64,000 nt of DNA from Saccharospirillum impatiens DSM 12546 (GCF_000423605.1 NZ_AUIH01000005.1:62001-126000), one strand, 5' to 3'. Counted from the first letter of the stretch, positions 1-12,299 are shown. A program made the numbers and translations. Notes: generated by a model from the letters alone, not told the origin.

Positions 1-2024
1 CTTGCGTCCAGAAAGGCAGTTGCGCTGCTCGTATGACTGCCATGATGACCGACGACGATGGCAGCCGCGGGAAACAGCTCAGGTCGTGCCTGCAATAACC
101 AGTATTCGACCGTCCTGCTGGCATCACCCGTAATCAGCACGGCGCCCGCGGATGTTGGAATCCACATGACGCAAGAGGTGTCATTGCTGCTGGTCTGCAA
201 GGCGGACGGAACCGGGATCAATTCAAACGGGAAAGCGCCCTGCCCTTGTTCGGGCCTATGGCAGTTTCGCCAACCAGACCGCCCACTCATAGTGGCCAGT
301 CGCCTTGGACCTCCGGTTACCCGGATCGCTTTCGGCCATTCCCGGACAGCCCAGTGTGCGCCCCCGGCATGGTCGGTATCGGCATGACTGACCAACAGTC
401 CGCCGGGGTCTATGGACTCGCGCCGATACCAGGGGGCCAGACGTTGCTGAGCAACGCTCCGACCGTCCTGCCACTGACCGGCCAGATCATAAAGCCAGGT
501 TTGGTCTGGCCATTGCAACACCATGGCCTGGCCATGCCCTACGTCCAGGAGCGTCATTTGAAAAGCGTCAACGCCAGGCTTGGATGACCCCAGTACCAAT
601 GCCACCACTGGTATCAATGGCGCAGCCAGCCAGCGTACGGGTCGTTCTACACTCTGGCTTAACAGCCACCAAAGCAGCACCGTCACCAGCAGAATCTGCC
701 ACCAGGTCCAGGCTGGAGCTGTTTGATGCAGCGGTGACACCTGCTCCAGCGCGCGAAGCGCCAGGGCAATAGTCCACTCGTACCCGCTGACCCAGGCCAA
801 ATCCGGGAGCAGCAGTATTAACAATGACCACGGCAACAACAGCAATGTCACCAGCGGAATCATCAAAGCGTTGATCAACAGCGACAAAGGGTGCCAGATG
901 AACCCCATAGCCGCTGTAATCGGGATCATCAGCAACGTCAGTGTCGCTTGCAGCTTGAACGCCAGCCAGACGGTTGAATGATCTCGCTGCGACCAGCGCT
1001 GAGCCAATCGAACGATGATCGCGACCAGCAAAAAACTAAGCCAGGCCCCTGTACTAAGCCAGGCCTGGGGGCGGAACAGAGTAATGGCGACCGCTGCGCA
1101 CGCGAGCACATCCAGCGCGTTAAAACGACGCCCCACGCTCAGAGCGATCAGTGGAATAGCCAGCATGACCCAGGCTCTTACCGCCGGAAACCCAAAGCCC
1201 GTCAAGCTGACAAAAGCACCGCACAATAAAGCCACCCAGACCAACTGGAGATGAAATACTCGATTCAGCGGAATGCCGGGCAATTGCAAAAGAACACGGC
1301 CGAGTATCAATCCCCAGGCTGCGACCATACCGACGTGCATGCCACTGACGACCATCAGGTGCTTTAACTGTGTTTGCTCAAACAGGTCCCCCAGGCTAAC
1401 TGGCAGGCTGGAAGACCAGCCCAGGCTCAGGGCAGACCAGATTGCGTGGGCATCTGACTGCTGAAAATAGGGCTCGGCCCGATTGTGTAACCGAACCGGA
1501 ACGCCCGGCTGTTGGCTGACCTGATGAAGCTCCTGCAGACTTCCCAGCGCATCGATTCGCTCGCTGAAATAATAGCGCGTGGCATTAAACTGACCCGGGA
1601 CCAGATTGCCAACCGGCTTTCTCAGACGAAAGTCACCCTGAATGCAATCGCCCGCCTTCAGGACACGACCGGTATCGGCTGTGAACCGCAGTCTGCGCAA
1701 TTTCAGCGCATTGGGTTGATCGGTCACTGTGCCCACAGCCGACTGATAATCCTCGAACACCCGGGCCGGTTGAGACAGGCAAACGGTCAGCTCAGCGGTG
1801 TCGTGCTGCCAATGCGCGGGCAAGACAAAGCGCGCCTCGTAGTCGAGTCGAAGCAATAAGATCGCAGCGAAGATCACGACCAACATCGCCAGAAAAGGCT
1901 GGCGCCAGGCCACTGCCAAAACGATCACTGCGACAAATCCGCTGGCCCACCCGGGCCCTGTGTAAAACCAGAGTAAGGGCAGGCAAATACTCAGCGCTGC
2001 CAGGCTGGTCATACCCTTGACCAT
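1..2024 (-). CDS. comEC: ComEC/Rec2-type DNA uptake channel (3' end cut by window)
   Basis: Inner-membrane channel that passes single-stranded transforming DNA into the cytoplasm. The gene runs off the left edge; about 674 codons are visible, so only the C-terminal tail is missing. The start is the ATG at 2024, with an AAGGAG site at 2035-2040. The N-terminus is hydrophobic and is followed by a DUF4131-like soluble segment. The metallo-beta-lactamase-like C-terminal domain shows DVGHGQA (bases 525-545) and SHADTDHAGG (bases 360-389), the ComEC versions of the metal-binding loops, both in frame with the chosen start. It is divergent from the DUF2062 gene. Function is inferred from family motifs; whether the cell is competent cannot be told from here. 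Confidence 0.9.
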   Translation of the reverse strand, partial: MVKGMTSLAALSICLPLLWFYTGPGWASGFVAVIVLAVAWRQPFLAMLVVIFAAILLLRLDYEARFVLPAHWQHDTAELTVCLSQPARVFEDYQSAVGTVTDQPNALKLRRLRFTADTGRVLKAGDCIQGDFRLRKPVGNLVPGQFNATRYYFSERIDALGSLQELHQVSQQPGVPVRLHNRAEPYFQQSDAHAIWSALSLGWSSSLPVSLGDLFEQTQLKHLMVVSGMHVGMVAAWGLILGRVLLQLPGIPLNRVFHLQLVWVALLCGAFVSLTGFGFPAVRAWVMLAIPLIALSVGRRFNALDVLACAAVAITLFRPQAWLSTGAWLSFLLVAIIVRLAQRWSQRDHSTVWLAFKLQATLTLLMIPITAAMGFIWHPLSLLINALMIPLVTLLLLPWSLLILLLPDLAWVSGYEWTIALALRALEQVSPLHQTAPAWTWWQILLVTVLLWWLLSQSVERPVRWLAAPLIPVVALVLGSSKPGVDAFQMTLLDVGHGQAMVLQWPDQTWLYDLAGQWQDGRSVAQQRLAPWYRRESIDPGGLLVSHADTDHAGGAHWAVREWPKAIRVTGGPRRLATMSGRSGWRNCHRPEQGQGAFPFELIPVPSALQTSSNDTSCVMWIPTSAGAVLITGDASRTVEYWLLQARPELFPAAAIVVGHHGSHTSSATAFLDA

Positions 2025-2082
2025 ATAGAGCTGGCTCCTTTAAACGGGCATACTATCGATCTATATTTGGCGTTTGATTGTC

Positions 2083-2613
2083 ATGCCCCGGCGTACCCTG
2101 CAAAAATGGATCCCCCACCCCGACAAGATTAGACAACTGCCCGGCCTTAACCGGTTCGGTCATTGGCTACATGAGCCAGGTATATGGCACTTGAACCGAC
2201 GCAGCGTGGCACGAGCCTTCGCCATTGGCTTGTTCGTTGCTCTGCTTCCTATTCCCGGTCAAATGCCACTGGCCGCACTCACCGCCATTTTTTTTACGGC
2301 AAACTTGCCGGTTGCACTGGCACTGGTTTGGCTGAGCAATCCATTCACGATGCCGGTGCTATTTTATGGCACCTACTGGCTTGGCGCACAGTTATCCGGC
2401 CGATCTGTGATCGCCTTCGAAACAATTCAACAAAATGGATGGGGATCTACCCTACTACTGGATTTGTACTGGCCGACTTTTCTGGGTGGGGTGTTATGTG
2501 GGGCGGTGCTGGCGCCGACTGGCTACTTACTGATCAGCGGACTCTACCATTGGCGAATGCGCCTGAATCGCCGTCGCCGTAATCGATTACGACAACAGCG
2601 ACGAAGCCATTAG
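2083..2613 (+). CDS. DUF2062 domain inner-membrane protein
   Basis: A 176-residue membrane protein of the DUF2062 family, whose molecular role is unknown. It opens with the family-typical MPRRTLQKW and a short basic soluble part. Hydrophobic segments follow at about residues 45-100 and 125-155, and the tail is very basic (RRRRNRLRQQRR). An in-frame TTG at 2074 lies nine bases upstream, but the ATG at 2083 matches the usual family N-terminus and is preferred; no strong ribosome binding site precedes either. It sits between comEC and the lol genes, as in Pseudomonas genomes. It converges on lolD with only nine bases between the stops. Confidence 0.85.
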   Translation: MPRRTLQKWIPHPDKIRQLPGLNRFGHWLHEPGIWHLNRRSVARAFAIGLFVALLPIPGQMPLAALTAIFFTANLPVALALVWLSNPFTMPVLFYGTYWLGAQLSGRSVIAFETIQQNGWGSTLLLDLYWPTFLGGVLCGAVLAPTGYLLISGLYHWRMRLNRRRRNRLRQQRRSH

Positions 2614-2622
2614 CGGCCCTGA

Positions 2623-3309
2623 CTAGTGGCTCCGCAGCTCAAGTTGGCCGCGTTTAAGCAGGTATTGCTTCGGCATTTGCCGGGCCCAATCCTGATTATG
2701 CGTAACGACGATAAAACTTGAATCCATATCCCGGTTCAGCTCCATAATCAACTCATGAACCTGCTCTGACGTTGTATCATCAAGATTGCCAGTTGGCTCA
2801 TCCATCAACACAACGGGCGGGTGGTTAATCAGGGCACGTGCTATTGCAACACGCTGACGTTCGCCTCCGGATAATTCTGCCGGACGATGCCTTGCCCTGT
2901 CCTTCAAGCCGACACGTTCCAACAGCTGAAGTGCTCTCGGTTCGCTATCCGTCGCCTTCATTCCACCAATGACTTGTGGCAACAGAATGTTTTCCAATGC
3001 GGTGAATTCGGGCAGCAAGTGATGGAATTGAAACACGAACCCCATGTGCTGGTTACGCAATTGGGCACGACGGCGATCACTCAGTGTCGACATGGCCTGG
3101 CCTGCCATATAGACCTCACCAACGCTTGGTGAGTCGAGTCCGGCCAGCAAATTCAGCAAGGTTGTCTTACCTGATCCGCTGCTGCCGACAATACTCACCA
3201 GTTCGCCCGGATCAATGCTGAAGTTAATGTCGTGCAACACCTTTACTTGTTCGGGGCCCATGTTGAAAAAACGACCCACGGATTCGCACCGCAATACATC
3301 ACGATTCAT
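2623..3309 (-). CDS. lolD: Lipoprotein-releasing ABC transporter ATPase LolD
   Basis: Cytoplasmic ATPase (228 residues) that powers extraction of outer-membrane lipoproteins from the inner membrane for hand-over to LolA. Walker A GSSGSGKT is at residues 42-49, the signature LSGGERQR near 147-154, Walker B VVLMDEP at 166-172, and the switch histidine at 204. The length is normal for the family. Its start overlaps the end of the upstream permease gene by 11 bases, which implies translational coupling. The next gene downstream is convergent, so no second permease follows. Confidence 0.95.
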   Translation of the reverse strand: MNRDVLRCESVGRFFNMGPEQVKVLHDINFSIDPGELVSIVGSSGSGKTTLLNLLAGLDSPSVGEVYMAGQAMSTLSDRRRAQLRNQHMGFVFQFHHLLPEFTALENILLPQVIGGMKATDSEPRALQLLERVGLKDRARHRPAELSGGERQRVAIARALINHPPVVLMDEPTGNLDDTTSEQVHELIMELNRDMDSSFIVVTHNQDWARQMPKQYLLKRGQLELRSH

Positions 3310-4552
3310 AACGCAAGGCCTCCGCCGGTGAAATGCGTGAAGCCCGCCAGGCCGGGTAAAGCGTCGCCAGCACGCTGATCACGAAGGTCGAAACGGCGAT
3401 CAGCCGAACGTCGGACCACTTCAGTTCGGATGGTATATAACTGATAAAATAAACCTCCGCGTTCAGAAACTGGATATTTAACACCTGCTCAAACCAGGCA
3501 ATGATGTCAGCTACGGTCCAGGCACCTAACACCCCCAAAGCCACACCCAGGGAAATGCCGATCAGCCCGATCGCTGTACCCTGCACAATGAAGATCCCCA
3601 TGATCTGGCCGGTGCGAGCACCCAGGGTGCGCAGGATGGCGATTTCTCCCTGCTTGTCGGTCACCATCATGACCAGACTCGACACGATGTTAAACACGGC
3701 AACGGCCACGATCATGAACAACAGCAAGCCGACCATGCGTTTTTCCATTTGAATGGCCTGGAACAGGTTACCCTGGGTTCGACTCCAGTCACTGACCAGG
3801 TAGCGCCCGCTTAATTCACGGCCCGCCTCAACCCCTATGCGCCTGGCATCGAAGAGATCGTCAACTTTCAGGTGAACGCCGTCGACGGCATCTCCATAGC
3901 GCAGAATCCTGCCCAGATCAGTCATATGGACGACCGCCAGATTGGCGTCGAGTTCGGCCCCAACTGAAAAGGTACCGATGACCTCAAATCGCTTGAATCG
4001 GGGAGTAACGCCGGCCAGATTGACCGTCACTTCAGGCACCATCATCGTTACCCGGTCACCAATACCGACCCCCAGTGTGCGCGCCATGATGTCGCCGAGC
4101 ACTATTCCAAAGCCACCTTCAACCAGCGGGTCGAGCGACCCGGACACCATATGCCTGGGTAGAATCGATACGTCAGCCAGAGTTGCCGGGTCGACACCAT
4201 TGATCAGTGCGCCCTTGGTTTGTGAGCGTCCCACCAACATGCCCTGGCTTTCCGTGTAGGGGCTGGCGCCGAGTACTTGTGGATGCTCGGTTACCGTATC
4301 AACTACCGTCTGCCAGTCAGTCATCTCACCCGGTTGCGACAAGGTGGCATGGGGAACCATACCCAGAATCCGGTTTCGAAGTTCACGGTCAAAGCCGTTC
4401 ATCACCGACAAGACAATGATCAATACCATGACCCCCAGGGTCAGACCGATCATCGAGACACCGGAAATAAAGGAGATAAAGTGGTTTCTGCGGCGGGCAC
4501 GCAAATAACGCAAACCGACCAAAAGCGGGATATGATTCAGCATGGCGGGCAT
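3299..4552 (-). CDS. LolC/LolE-type lipoprotein-releasing permease
   Basis: Membrane permease of the lipoprotein release complex, 417 residues from the ATG at 4552. The family-typical N-terminus (LLVGLRYLRARRRNHFISFIS) begins a few residues in, so the ATG at 4543 is also possible; a longer frame to 4585 lacks family support. Layout: one transmembrane helix near residue 20-45, a periplasmic MacB_PCD-like domain (with a PRFKRF segment resembling the LolC/E hook region), then an FtsX-type block of three helices. The segment after TQGNLFQAI is LolC-like. It is translationally coupled to lolD. It is the only permease here, so it may work as a homodimer (LolF type); the choice between LolC, LolE and LolF is left open. 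Confidence 0.9.
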   Translation of the reverse strand: MPAMLNHIPLLVGLRYLRARRRNHFISFISGVSMIGLTLGVMVLIIVLSVMNGFDRELRNRILGMVPHATLSQPGEMTDWQTVVDTVTEHPQVLGASPYTESQGMLVGRSQTKGALINGVDPATLADVSILPRHMVSGSLDPLVEGGFGIVLGDIMARTLGVGIGDRVTMMVPEVTVNLAGVTPRFKRFEVIGTFSVGAELDANLAVVHMTDLGRILRYGDAVDGVHLKVDDLFDARRIGVEAGRELSGRYLVSDWSRTQGNLFQAIQMEKRMVGLLLFMIVAVAVFNIVSSLVMMVTDKQGEIAILRTLGARTGQIMGIFIVQGTAIGLIGISLGVALGVLGAWTVADIIAWFEQVLNIQFLNAEVYFISYIPSELKWSDVRLIAVSTFVISVLATLYPAWRASRISPAEALRYES

Positions 4553-4698
4553 TAAACCACCCTGTCCTGAGCGTGCCAAGATCATTTTGGCTACACTCGG
4601 GGTACAGACCAGGCCTTTTCGTCTTCGTTACACTGGTTAACGTGGCATGGGCGAACCGCCTGCCCAATGTTAATCACCAGCCCCCCAAGGAGCGCTAT

Positions 4699-5235
4699 AT
4701 GGACACTGATCGCCGGGAATTTTTTCGTGTCGCAGACACAGCCTACGTTACAGCCACGGCTTTTGACCCTAAGCGTCCTGCCATTGCCGACTACTTTCCT
4801 GAATTGCACCAGGTCGCAGTACTGAAGGAATTTGAGAATGTGGATGCTCAGTTCACTGAATTTCTGGAACGGATCAAGGATCCGGCCACTCGAAAATTAA
4901 TGGACTTGTTTAACACCAAATTGACGTTGATGACTCGCTACCTTCATATTCAGACGACCCAGTCCGAACACCTCAAGGCACAGCCTATCGACATCAGCGA
5001 AGGCGGCTGCCAATGTTTGCTGGAGGGCGATCATCCGGTCGGAGAGGATCTCGCGATCGCGTTGATTTTTTCTCCCAGCTATCTGTCGCTTTTCTGCCAC
5101 GCCCGAGTTGCCGAGGCCGTTACCGACGGTACGGGTACCCGGGTACATCTTGAGTTTCAATCGCTTAACGAAACTCAGCGCCAGTCGCTGACCCGGCATA
5201 TGTTTAAAGTACAGGCACAGAGCCGCAGCTCCTAG
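4699..5235 (+). CDS. PilZ domain protein (predicted c-di-GMP binding)
   Basis: A 178-residue soluble protein. The N-terminal DRREFFR and a later DISEGG (about residue 98) make up the two-part PilZ signature that binds cyclic di-GMP, but they are set unusually far apart by an inserted, mostly helical stretch of about 85 residues. The ATG at 4699 is chosen because AAGGAG lies eight bases upstream (4687-4692); the longer reading frame from 4573 has no such site and would run into the divergent permease gene. A PilZ gene beside the lol cluster is also seen in Pseudomonas. Its target process is not visible from the sequence. Confidence 0.85.
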   Translation: MDTDRREFFRVADTAYVTATAFDPKRPAIADYFPELHQVAVLKEFENVDAQFTEFLERIKDPATRKLMDLFNTKLTLMTRYLHIQTTQSEHLKAQPIDISEGGCQCLLEGDHPVGEDLAIALIFSPSYLSLFCHARVAEAVTDGTGTRVHLEFQSLNETQRQSLTRHMFKVQAQSRSS

Positions 5236-5344
5236 CAGCAAGATGATGTAACGGATCGTCAATGCGCAGCTCACAAACGAGCAAAACCGATTAACAGCCT
5301 GTATACTGCCTGCCCTTTTTATTTCAGGCGCGACGAACAATTCT

Positions 5345-6406
5345 ATGAGCCAACGCTACCTGCCCGCAGAATGGTATCCGCAGGACGCCATTCTAATCAC
5401 CTGGCCTCACCCCGACAGCGATTGGGCCGACGTCCTGGCCGATGCCGAAGACGTTTACCTCGATCTGCTCAGTTCGCTCAGCCACACTCAGGATGTTGTG
5501 ATCCAGGTGCATGCGAGCATTGATACCGATCGTCTCAAGGTCTTGTTTGAGCGCGATGGAATCAATCAGGCTCGTTGTCATCTGGTTCTGGTTGACGGCA
5601 ATGACACCTGGGCTCGTGATCATGGCCCCATCACCGTGTTGGAGGATGATCAGCCAAGGTTGCTGAACTTCAGGTTCAATGGCTGGGGCGACAAGTTCAA
5701 TGCCTCTGACGACAACGCCCTGAATCAGACGATGAGTGACAAAGGCCTATTTGCCGCTCCGATGCAAAGCATCGACTGGGTTCTTGAAGGTGGCAGCATC
5801 GAATCGGATGGCCGGGGGACTCTGCTCACTACAACGGCTTGTGTGCTGAACCCTAATCGTAATGGCGACACCTCTCGCCAAACCCTCGACAAGCATCTCA
5901 AGACCTGGTTCGGGTCACAGCAGATACTCTGGCTGGAAAACGGCGCACTCGCCGGAGATGATACCGACGCTCATATCGATACGCTGGCCCGGTTTGCCCC
6001 GGAAGGAATTCTGGTGTTCCAGGGGTGTCAGGATGAAAACGATGCGCACTTTGAACAGTTCAGCGCCATGAAACGTGAGCTCACGGCGTTCACCGATGCC
6101 AGTGGCAACCCTTATCGCCTGATCGAACTGCCCTGGCCGGACGCGCAATTCAACCAGCAAGGGCAACGCCTGCCAGCGACTTACGCTAATTTCCTGGTGG
6201 CCAACCAGATTCTACTGGTCCCCACCTACAGCGTCCCTCAGGATGGCGCCGCGCTGGAGCGGCTGGCTGAAGCCTTCCCGGACCATAGGGTTGTAGGCAT
6301 ACCCTGCCTTACACTGATCGAACAGTTCGGCAGCCTGCACTGCATTACCATGCAGTTGCCAAAAGGCACCCTGTCTCAATCGCTGCTGGATTCGCAGGAT
6401 CTGTGA
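5345..6406 (+). CDS. aguA: Agmatine deiminase / peptidylarginine deiminase family
   Basis: A 353-residue guanidino-modifying enzyme, expected to hydrolyse agmatine to N-carbamoylputrescine and ammonia in the arginine-to-putrescine route. Family residues are in place: the ARDHGP loop near residue 89, EGGSIE near 150, the catalytic histidine in DTDAHID near 204, and the nucleophilic Cys333 in SLHCITMQLP. The length fits AguA. No aguB (N-carbamoylputrescine amidase) gene is adjacent, so the exact substrate rests on family membership alone; an arginine-side-chain deiminase role is the alternative. It converges on the helicase gene with nine bases between the stops. Confidence 0.85.
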   Translation: MSQRYLPAEWYPQDAILITWPHPDSDWADVLADAEDVYLDLLSSLSHTQDVVIQVHASIDTDRLKVLFERDGINQARCHLVLVDGNDTWARDHGPITVLEDDQPRLLNFRFNGWGDKFNASDDNALNQTMSDKGLFAAPMQSIDWVLEGGSIESDGRGTLLTTTACVLNPNRNGDTSRQTLDKHLKTWFGSQQILWLENGALAGDDTDAHIDTLARFAPEGILVFQGCQDENDAHFEQFSAMKRELTAFTDASGNPYRLIELPWPDAQFNQQGQRLPATYANFLVANQILLVPTYSVPQDGAALERLAEAFPDHRVVGIPCLTLIEQFGSLHCITMQLPKGTLSQSLLDSQDL

Positions 6407-6415
6407 GCATACCGC

Positions 6416-9455
<3,040 letters not shown>

Positions 9456-9478
9456 GTAGCCTGCCAGTCAGTCGTCGC

Positions 9479-9523
9479 CCTGACTATTCTCTGCAAACCC
9501 GGAAGCCCGGGGCCATAGTCAGG
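9479..9523. repeat. Inverted repeat between convergent kdsA and kdsC
   Basis: CCTGACTAT at 9479-9487 pairs with ATAGTCAGG at 9515-9523. The right arm covers the kdsC stop codon, and a smaller CCCGG/CCGGG core lies inside the loop. No T-run follows on either strand, so it is a transcript-end hairpin rather than a textbook terminator. Confidence 0.5.
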
Positions 9524-10079
9524 ATGACGGGTCACGCTGACGTTCAAAATGGGCGTCAGCCGCCAGGGTATAGGCCTGCTCATAGAGCCCCTGGGCTTTC
9601 AGAATCAGATCCGCCACACAGCGAGCTACACCCTGCCCGCCTTTTACAGGCAAGACTTGATCGGCTCTTTCCTGCACCAGGCTATAAGCATCGGCCGGTG
9701 CCAGCCCACAACCGCACCACCTCATGACCTCCAGGTCCACCAGGTCATCGCCGACAAAGGCTACCTGATGAGGCGCTAACGCCAACTCACCGGCCAGAGT
9801 CTGCATGCGCTGCAGTTTGTCATGACACCCCAGAAAAGCATGCTTAACCCCAAGATCATTGAGTCGGGCACGCAGAGCGGGGCTGTCTTTGGCGGATACG
9901 ACAGCGACTTCAATACCCACATCGGGCAGCACCTTTAGCGCCACGCCATCCCGAACATGAAACACCTTCTGCGACTCACCATCAGCACCGTAATACAAGC
10001 GTCCATCAGTCAACACCCCGTCAACGTCAAACGCTACCAGCCGAATAGCGTTAAGCATTGTGCCTTTATCCAGACTCAT
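9519..10079 (-). CDS. kdsC: Kdo-8-phosphate phosphatase
   Basis: HAD-superfamily phosphatase that releases Kdo from Kdo-8-phosphate, the step after KdsA. 186 residues with the C0-type layout of KdsC: motif I FDVDGVLTDG, motif II VVSAKDS, and motif III with VGDDLVDLEVM. The start ATG at 10079 has AGGAG nearby. In many gammaproteobacteria kdsC sits with kdsD, lptC and lptA; here it stands alone beside kdsA. The small HTH gene lies 14 bases upstream on the same strand, so the two are probably co-transcribed. Confidence 0.93.
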   Translation of the reverse strand: MSLDKGTMLNAIRLVAFDVDGVLTDGRLYYGADGESQKVFHVRDGVALKVLPDVGIEVAVVSAKDSPALRARLNDLGVKHAFLGCHDKLQRMQTLAGELALAPHQVAFVGDDLVDLEVMRWCGCGLAPADAYSLVQERADQVLPVKGGQGVARCVADLILKAQGLYEQAYTLAADAHFERQRDPSS

Positions 10080-10093
10080 GGCGCCTCTCCTGC

Positions 10094-10336
10094 TTATCCA
10101 AACAGATCAAAACTTGGCCCGTTGGTCATCGTTTGGGTTTGAGCCTCATCCAGCCAATAGGCCGGCTTCGAAAAGGTCTGTTCAATCTGCCTGGCCAGTT
10201 TAGGGGTTAACGCCTTTTTGCCAAGACACAACCGTATCGCCTGAGCAGGTTCAATACCCAGGCAATAGGCAAAATCTTCTTCTGAAATGGCGTTTTCTTC
10301 CAGTAGCTGGGTCAGCTTCTGATGCTGTGTATTCAT
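10094..10336 (-). CDS. Small helix-turn-helix (XRE-like) protein
   Basis: An 80-residue protein that I cannot assign to a named gene. Residues 10-60 read like a shortened XRE/HigA-type DNA-binding fold (the stretch ISEEDFAYCLGIEPAQAIRL as helix-turn-helix, then LARQIEQTFSKPAYWLD as closing helix). The rest of the tail is polar. The ATG at 10336 is chosen because GGGAG precedes it by eight bases; the reading frame is open to 10387 but that would cross the terminator at 10357-10378. It lies between ppiD and kdsC on the same strand. No toxin-like partner is adjacent. Confidence 0.7.
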   Translation of the reverse strand: MNTQHQKLTQLLEENAISEEDFAYCLGIEPAQAIRLCLGKKALTPKLARQIEQTFSKPAYWLDEAQTQTMTNGPSFDLFG

Positions 10337-10356
10337 GTTTGGCTCCCGCCATAAAA

Positions 10357-10378
10357 AAAGGCCGCTCAGGCGGCCTTT
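10357..10378 (-). terminator. Rho-independent terminator of ppiD
   Basis: Stem AGGCCGC (10359-10365) and GCGGCCT (10370-10376) with loop TCAG, extended by A/T pairs, and followed on the minus strand by a run of seven T. It lies between the ppiD stop and the small HTH gene, so it should end the ppiD transcript. Confidence 0.85.
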
Positions 10379-10439
10379 GCAATGCACAGTATAGCCGACT
10401 CAGGGCGAATTAACGCAACAGCCGGCACTGCTTGCTCCC

Positions 10440-12299
10440 TTACTGGGACAGTGCACCACTGATCTGAACATCAGCAGAGGTGCGCAGAGCGTTAAAGAAA
10501 CTCTGATAATCGGCCTGGCCGGTGCGCTGGGCCAGATAGTCACCAACCGATTGACGGACATCATCAGTCACCTCTCCTTCAGTGACCGATAAAACAGCGA
10601 CCAGGTAGACAGTCTCACCCGCAGTGAACCGTTCGACCGCAAGGCCACCGGCCGCCGGGCGTGGCATTTCAAAGCTGAACTGCACCAGATTCGAGGGCAA
10701 CTCACTGTTGTCACGATCAACCACGGTTGGCGCAACCCATAGCTCACTGGTTACCGCGCCTTCTGCTCGAACCTGACTCAGATCATCCGTGGCTGCTTGT
10801 TCGGCCAGGTCTGTTGCCTGTTCATTGGTCAGAATGTCAACAATCTGGTCGCGTACGGAGGCCAGGGGCTTAACCTGTTCCGGCTCATAAGCTTCCAGCT
10901 GCAGGACAGCCAGACCGCCGTTTTCAAGCCGAACAACGTCACTGATAAGGCCATTATCCACCACAGTTTCGGAAAAAGCGGCGGTCACAAACGCAGCCGA
11001 AGCAGCAACACCTGAGGTGCTATTGCGATTTATCCAGTCAGAAGTTTGGACCGGGGTATTGAACGATTCAGCGACCTCTTCAACCTGGTCACTCTGAAAA
11101 GCGATATCGGCCATTTCGGTTTCAAGCAAACCAAACTCCGCGCGAGCCTTGCGCTCGCGCACCGCCTGTTCAAGTGAATCACGAACGTTGTCCAGCGGTT
11201 CAACACTCGCCTGCTCCAGCGTTTCCAGGCGAATAAGATGTACCCCAAACTCCGTTTGTACCGGATCACTCACATCGCCGACATTTTGCAGTTGTTGGCC
11301 AGCATCGTAGAACTCATCGACATAGAGGCCTTCGCTCAGCTCACCCAGAAAACCACCGTCCAGTGAACTGCCCGGATCGTCAGACAGCTCGCCGGCCAGG
11401 TCAGCAAAGGATTCACCCGCATCGAGTCGAGCCCGAGCTTCCTCGGCCGCGGCCATTGGGTCGTCGTCATCTGCGAACAGGATATGAGCAACTTCACGCA
11501 GCGTTTCTGACTCGGCGTCAGAGACATAGCGGTTGTACTCGGCATCAATATCCGATTCGGTCACCACCATATCCGGTATCAGGTCACTTTGATTGAGCAC
11601 AACATACCGAACCTGCACTTGCTCCGGGTTTAAGAACTGGTCACTGTTGCTGTCGTAGTAGGCTTGAACGTCCTGCTCCGACACATCAACCTGACCAAGA
11701 AAATCTTCGGCGTTGTAGCGGCGATAGGTTACTTCTCGGCGCTGATTCTCCAGCGCGGCCGACCGCTCGACATCCCGATCGAGTTCAAATGCAGAACGCA
11801 CCAGGCCTGCCTGCATTTGCTCCAGTCGAATTTGGCTGCTCAACTGGCTGCGAAACGTTGTAGGTGTAAAACCATTGGTCGCGATGTACCGACGAAAGGC
11901 CTCTTCGTCGAACCGGCCGTTCGACTGGAATGCACCGATAGACAGAATATTTTGATTAACAGCCTCTTCACTGACGGCCAGGTCCAGATTGACCGTCGCC
12001 TGACGCTGAATCTCTTCGTTGACCAGCGCGTTAACGACTGACTGTCGTATAAAAGACGAGTTCAACAATTCCGGGGTCGCATTCTCACCCAGTTGTTGAA
12101 TTAATTGCTGTTGACGTTCCTGGACCAGCCTCTGCACCTGCACATCGCTGATGCCCTCGCCATTAACCTCAATCGGGTCGGAATTATTGACAACGCCGAC
12201 AATGGATTCAGCACCAAAAAAAGCAAAGGCAACAACGATTACGGCGACAATAACCTTCCCCGTCACTCCCTTGGCTGCATTACGGAAAAACTGGAGCAT
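10440..12299 (-). CDS. ppiD: Periplasmic folding chaperone / peptidyl-prolyl isomerase PpiD
   Basis: Inner-membrane-anchored periplasmic chaperone near the Sec translocon that helps fold outer-membrane proteins. 619 residues. One N-terminal transmembrane anchor lies at about residues 14-34 (VIVAVIVVAFAFFG) with its bulk on the periplasmic side. A SurA_N-like helical domain follows, then one parvulin domain near residues 265-360 (REVAHILF to FGVHLIRLE), and a C-terminal chaperone-like domain rich in acidic residues. The position behind hupB and lon is conserved in Pseudomonas and Escherichia. Parvulin domains in PpiD are often inactive; activity is not judged here. Confidence 0.93.
   Translation of the reverse strand: MLQFFRNAAKGVTGKVIVAVIVVAFAFFGAESIVGVVNNSDPIEVNGEGISDVQVQRLVQERQQQLIQQLGENATPELLNSSFIRQSVVNALVNEEIQRQATVNLDLAVSEEAVNQNILSIGAFQSNGRFDEEAFRRYIATNGFTPTTFRSQLSSQIRLEQMQAGLVRSAFELDRDVERSAALENQRREVTYRRYNAEDFLGQVDVSEQDVQAYYDSNSDQFLNPEQVQVRYVVLNQSDLIPDMVVTESDIDAEYNRYVSDAESETLREVAHILFADDDDPMAAAEEARARLDAGESFADLAGELSDDPGSSLDGGFLGELSEGLYVDEFYDAGQQLQNVGDVSDPVQTEFGVHLIRLETLEQASVEPLDNVRDSLEQAVRERKARAEFGLLETEMADIAFQSDQVEEVAESFNTPVQTSDWINRNSTSGVAASAAFVTAAFSETVVDNGLISDVVRLENGGLAVLQLEAYEPEQVKPLASVRDQIVDILTNEQATDLAEQAATDDLSQVRAEGAVTSELWVAPTVVDRDNSELPSNLVQFSFEMPRPAAGGLAVERFTAGETVYLVAVLSVTEGEVTDDVRQSVGDYLAQRTGQADYQSFFNALRTSADVQISGALSQ

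Noticed and set aside
10094-10336. Antitoxin of a toxin-antitoxin pair
   Set aside because: The HTH protein looks HigA-like, but neither neighbour (kdsC, ppiD) is a toxin and no small toxin frame is adjacent.
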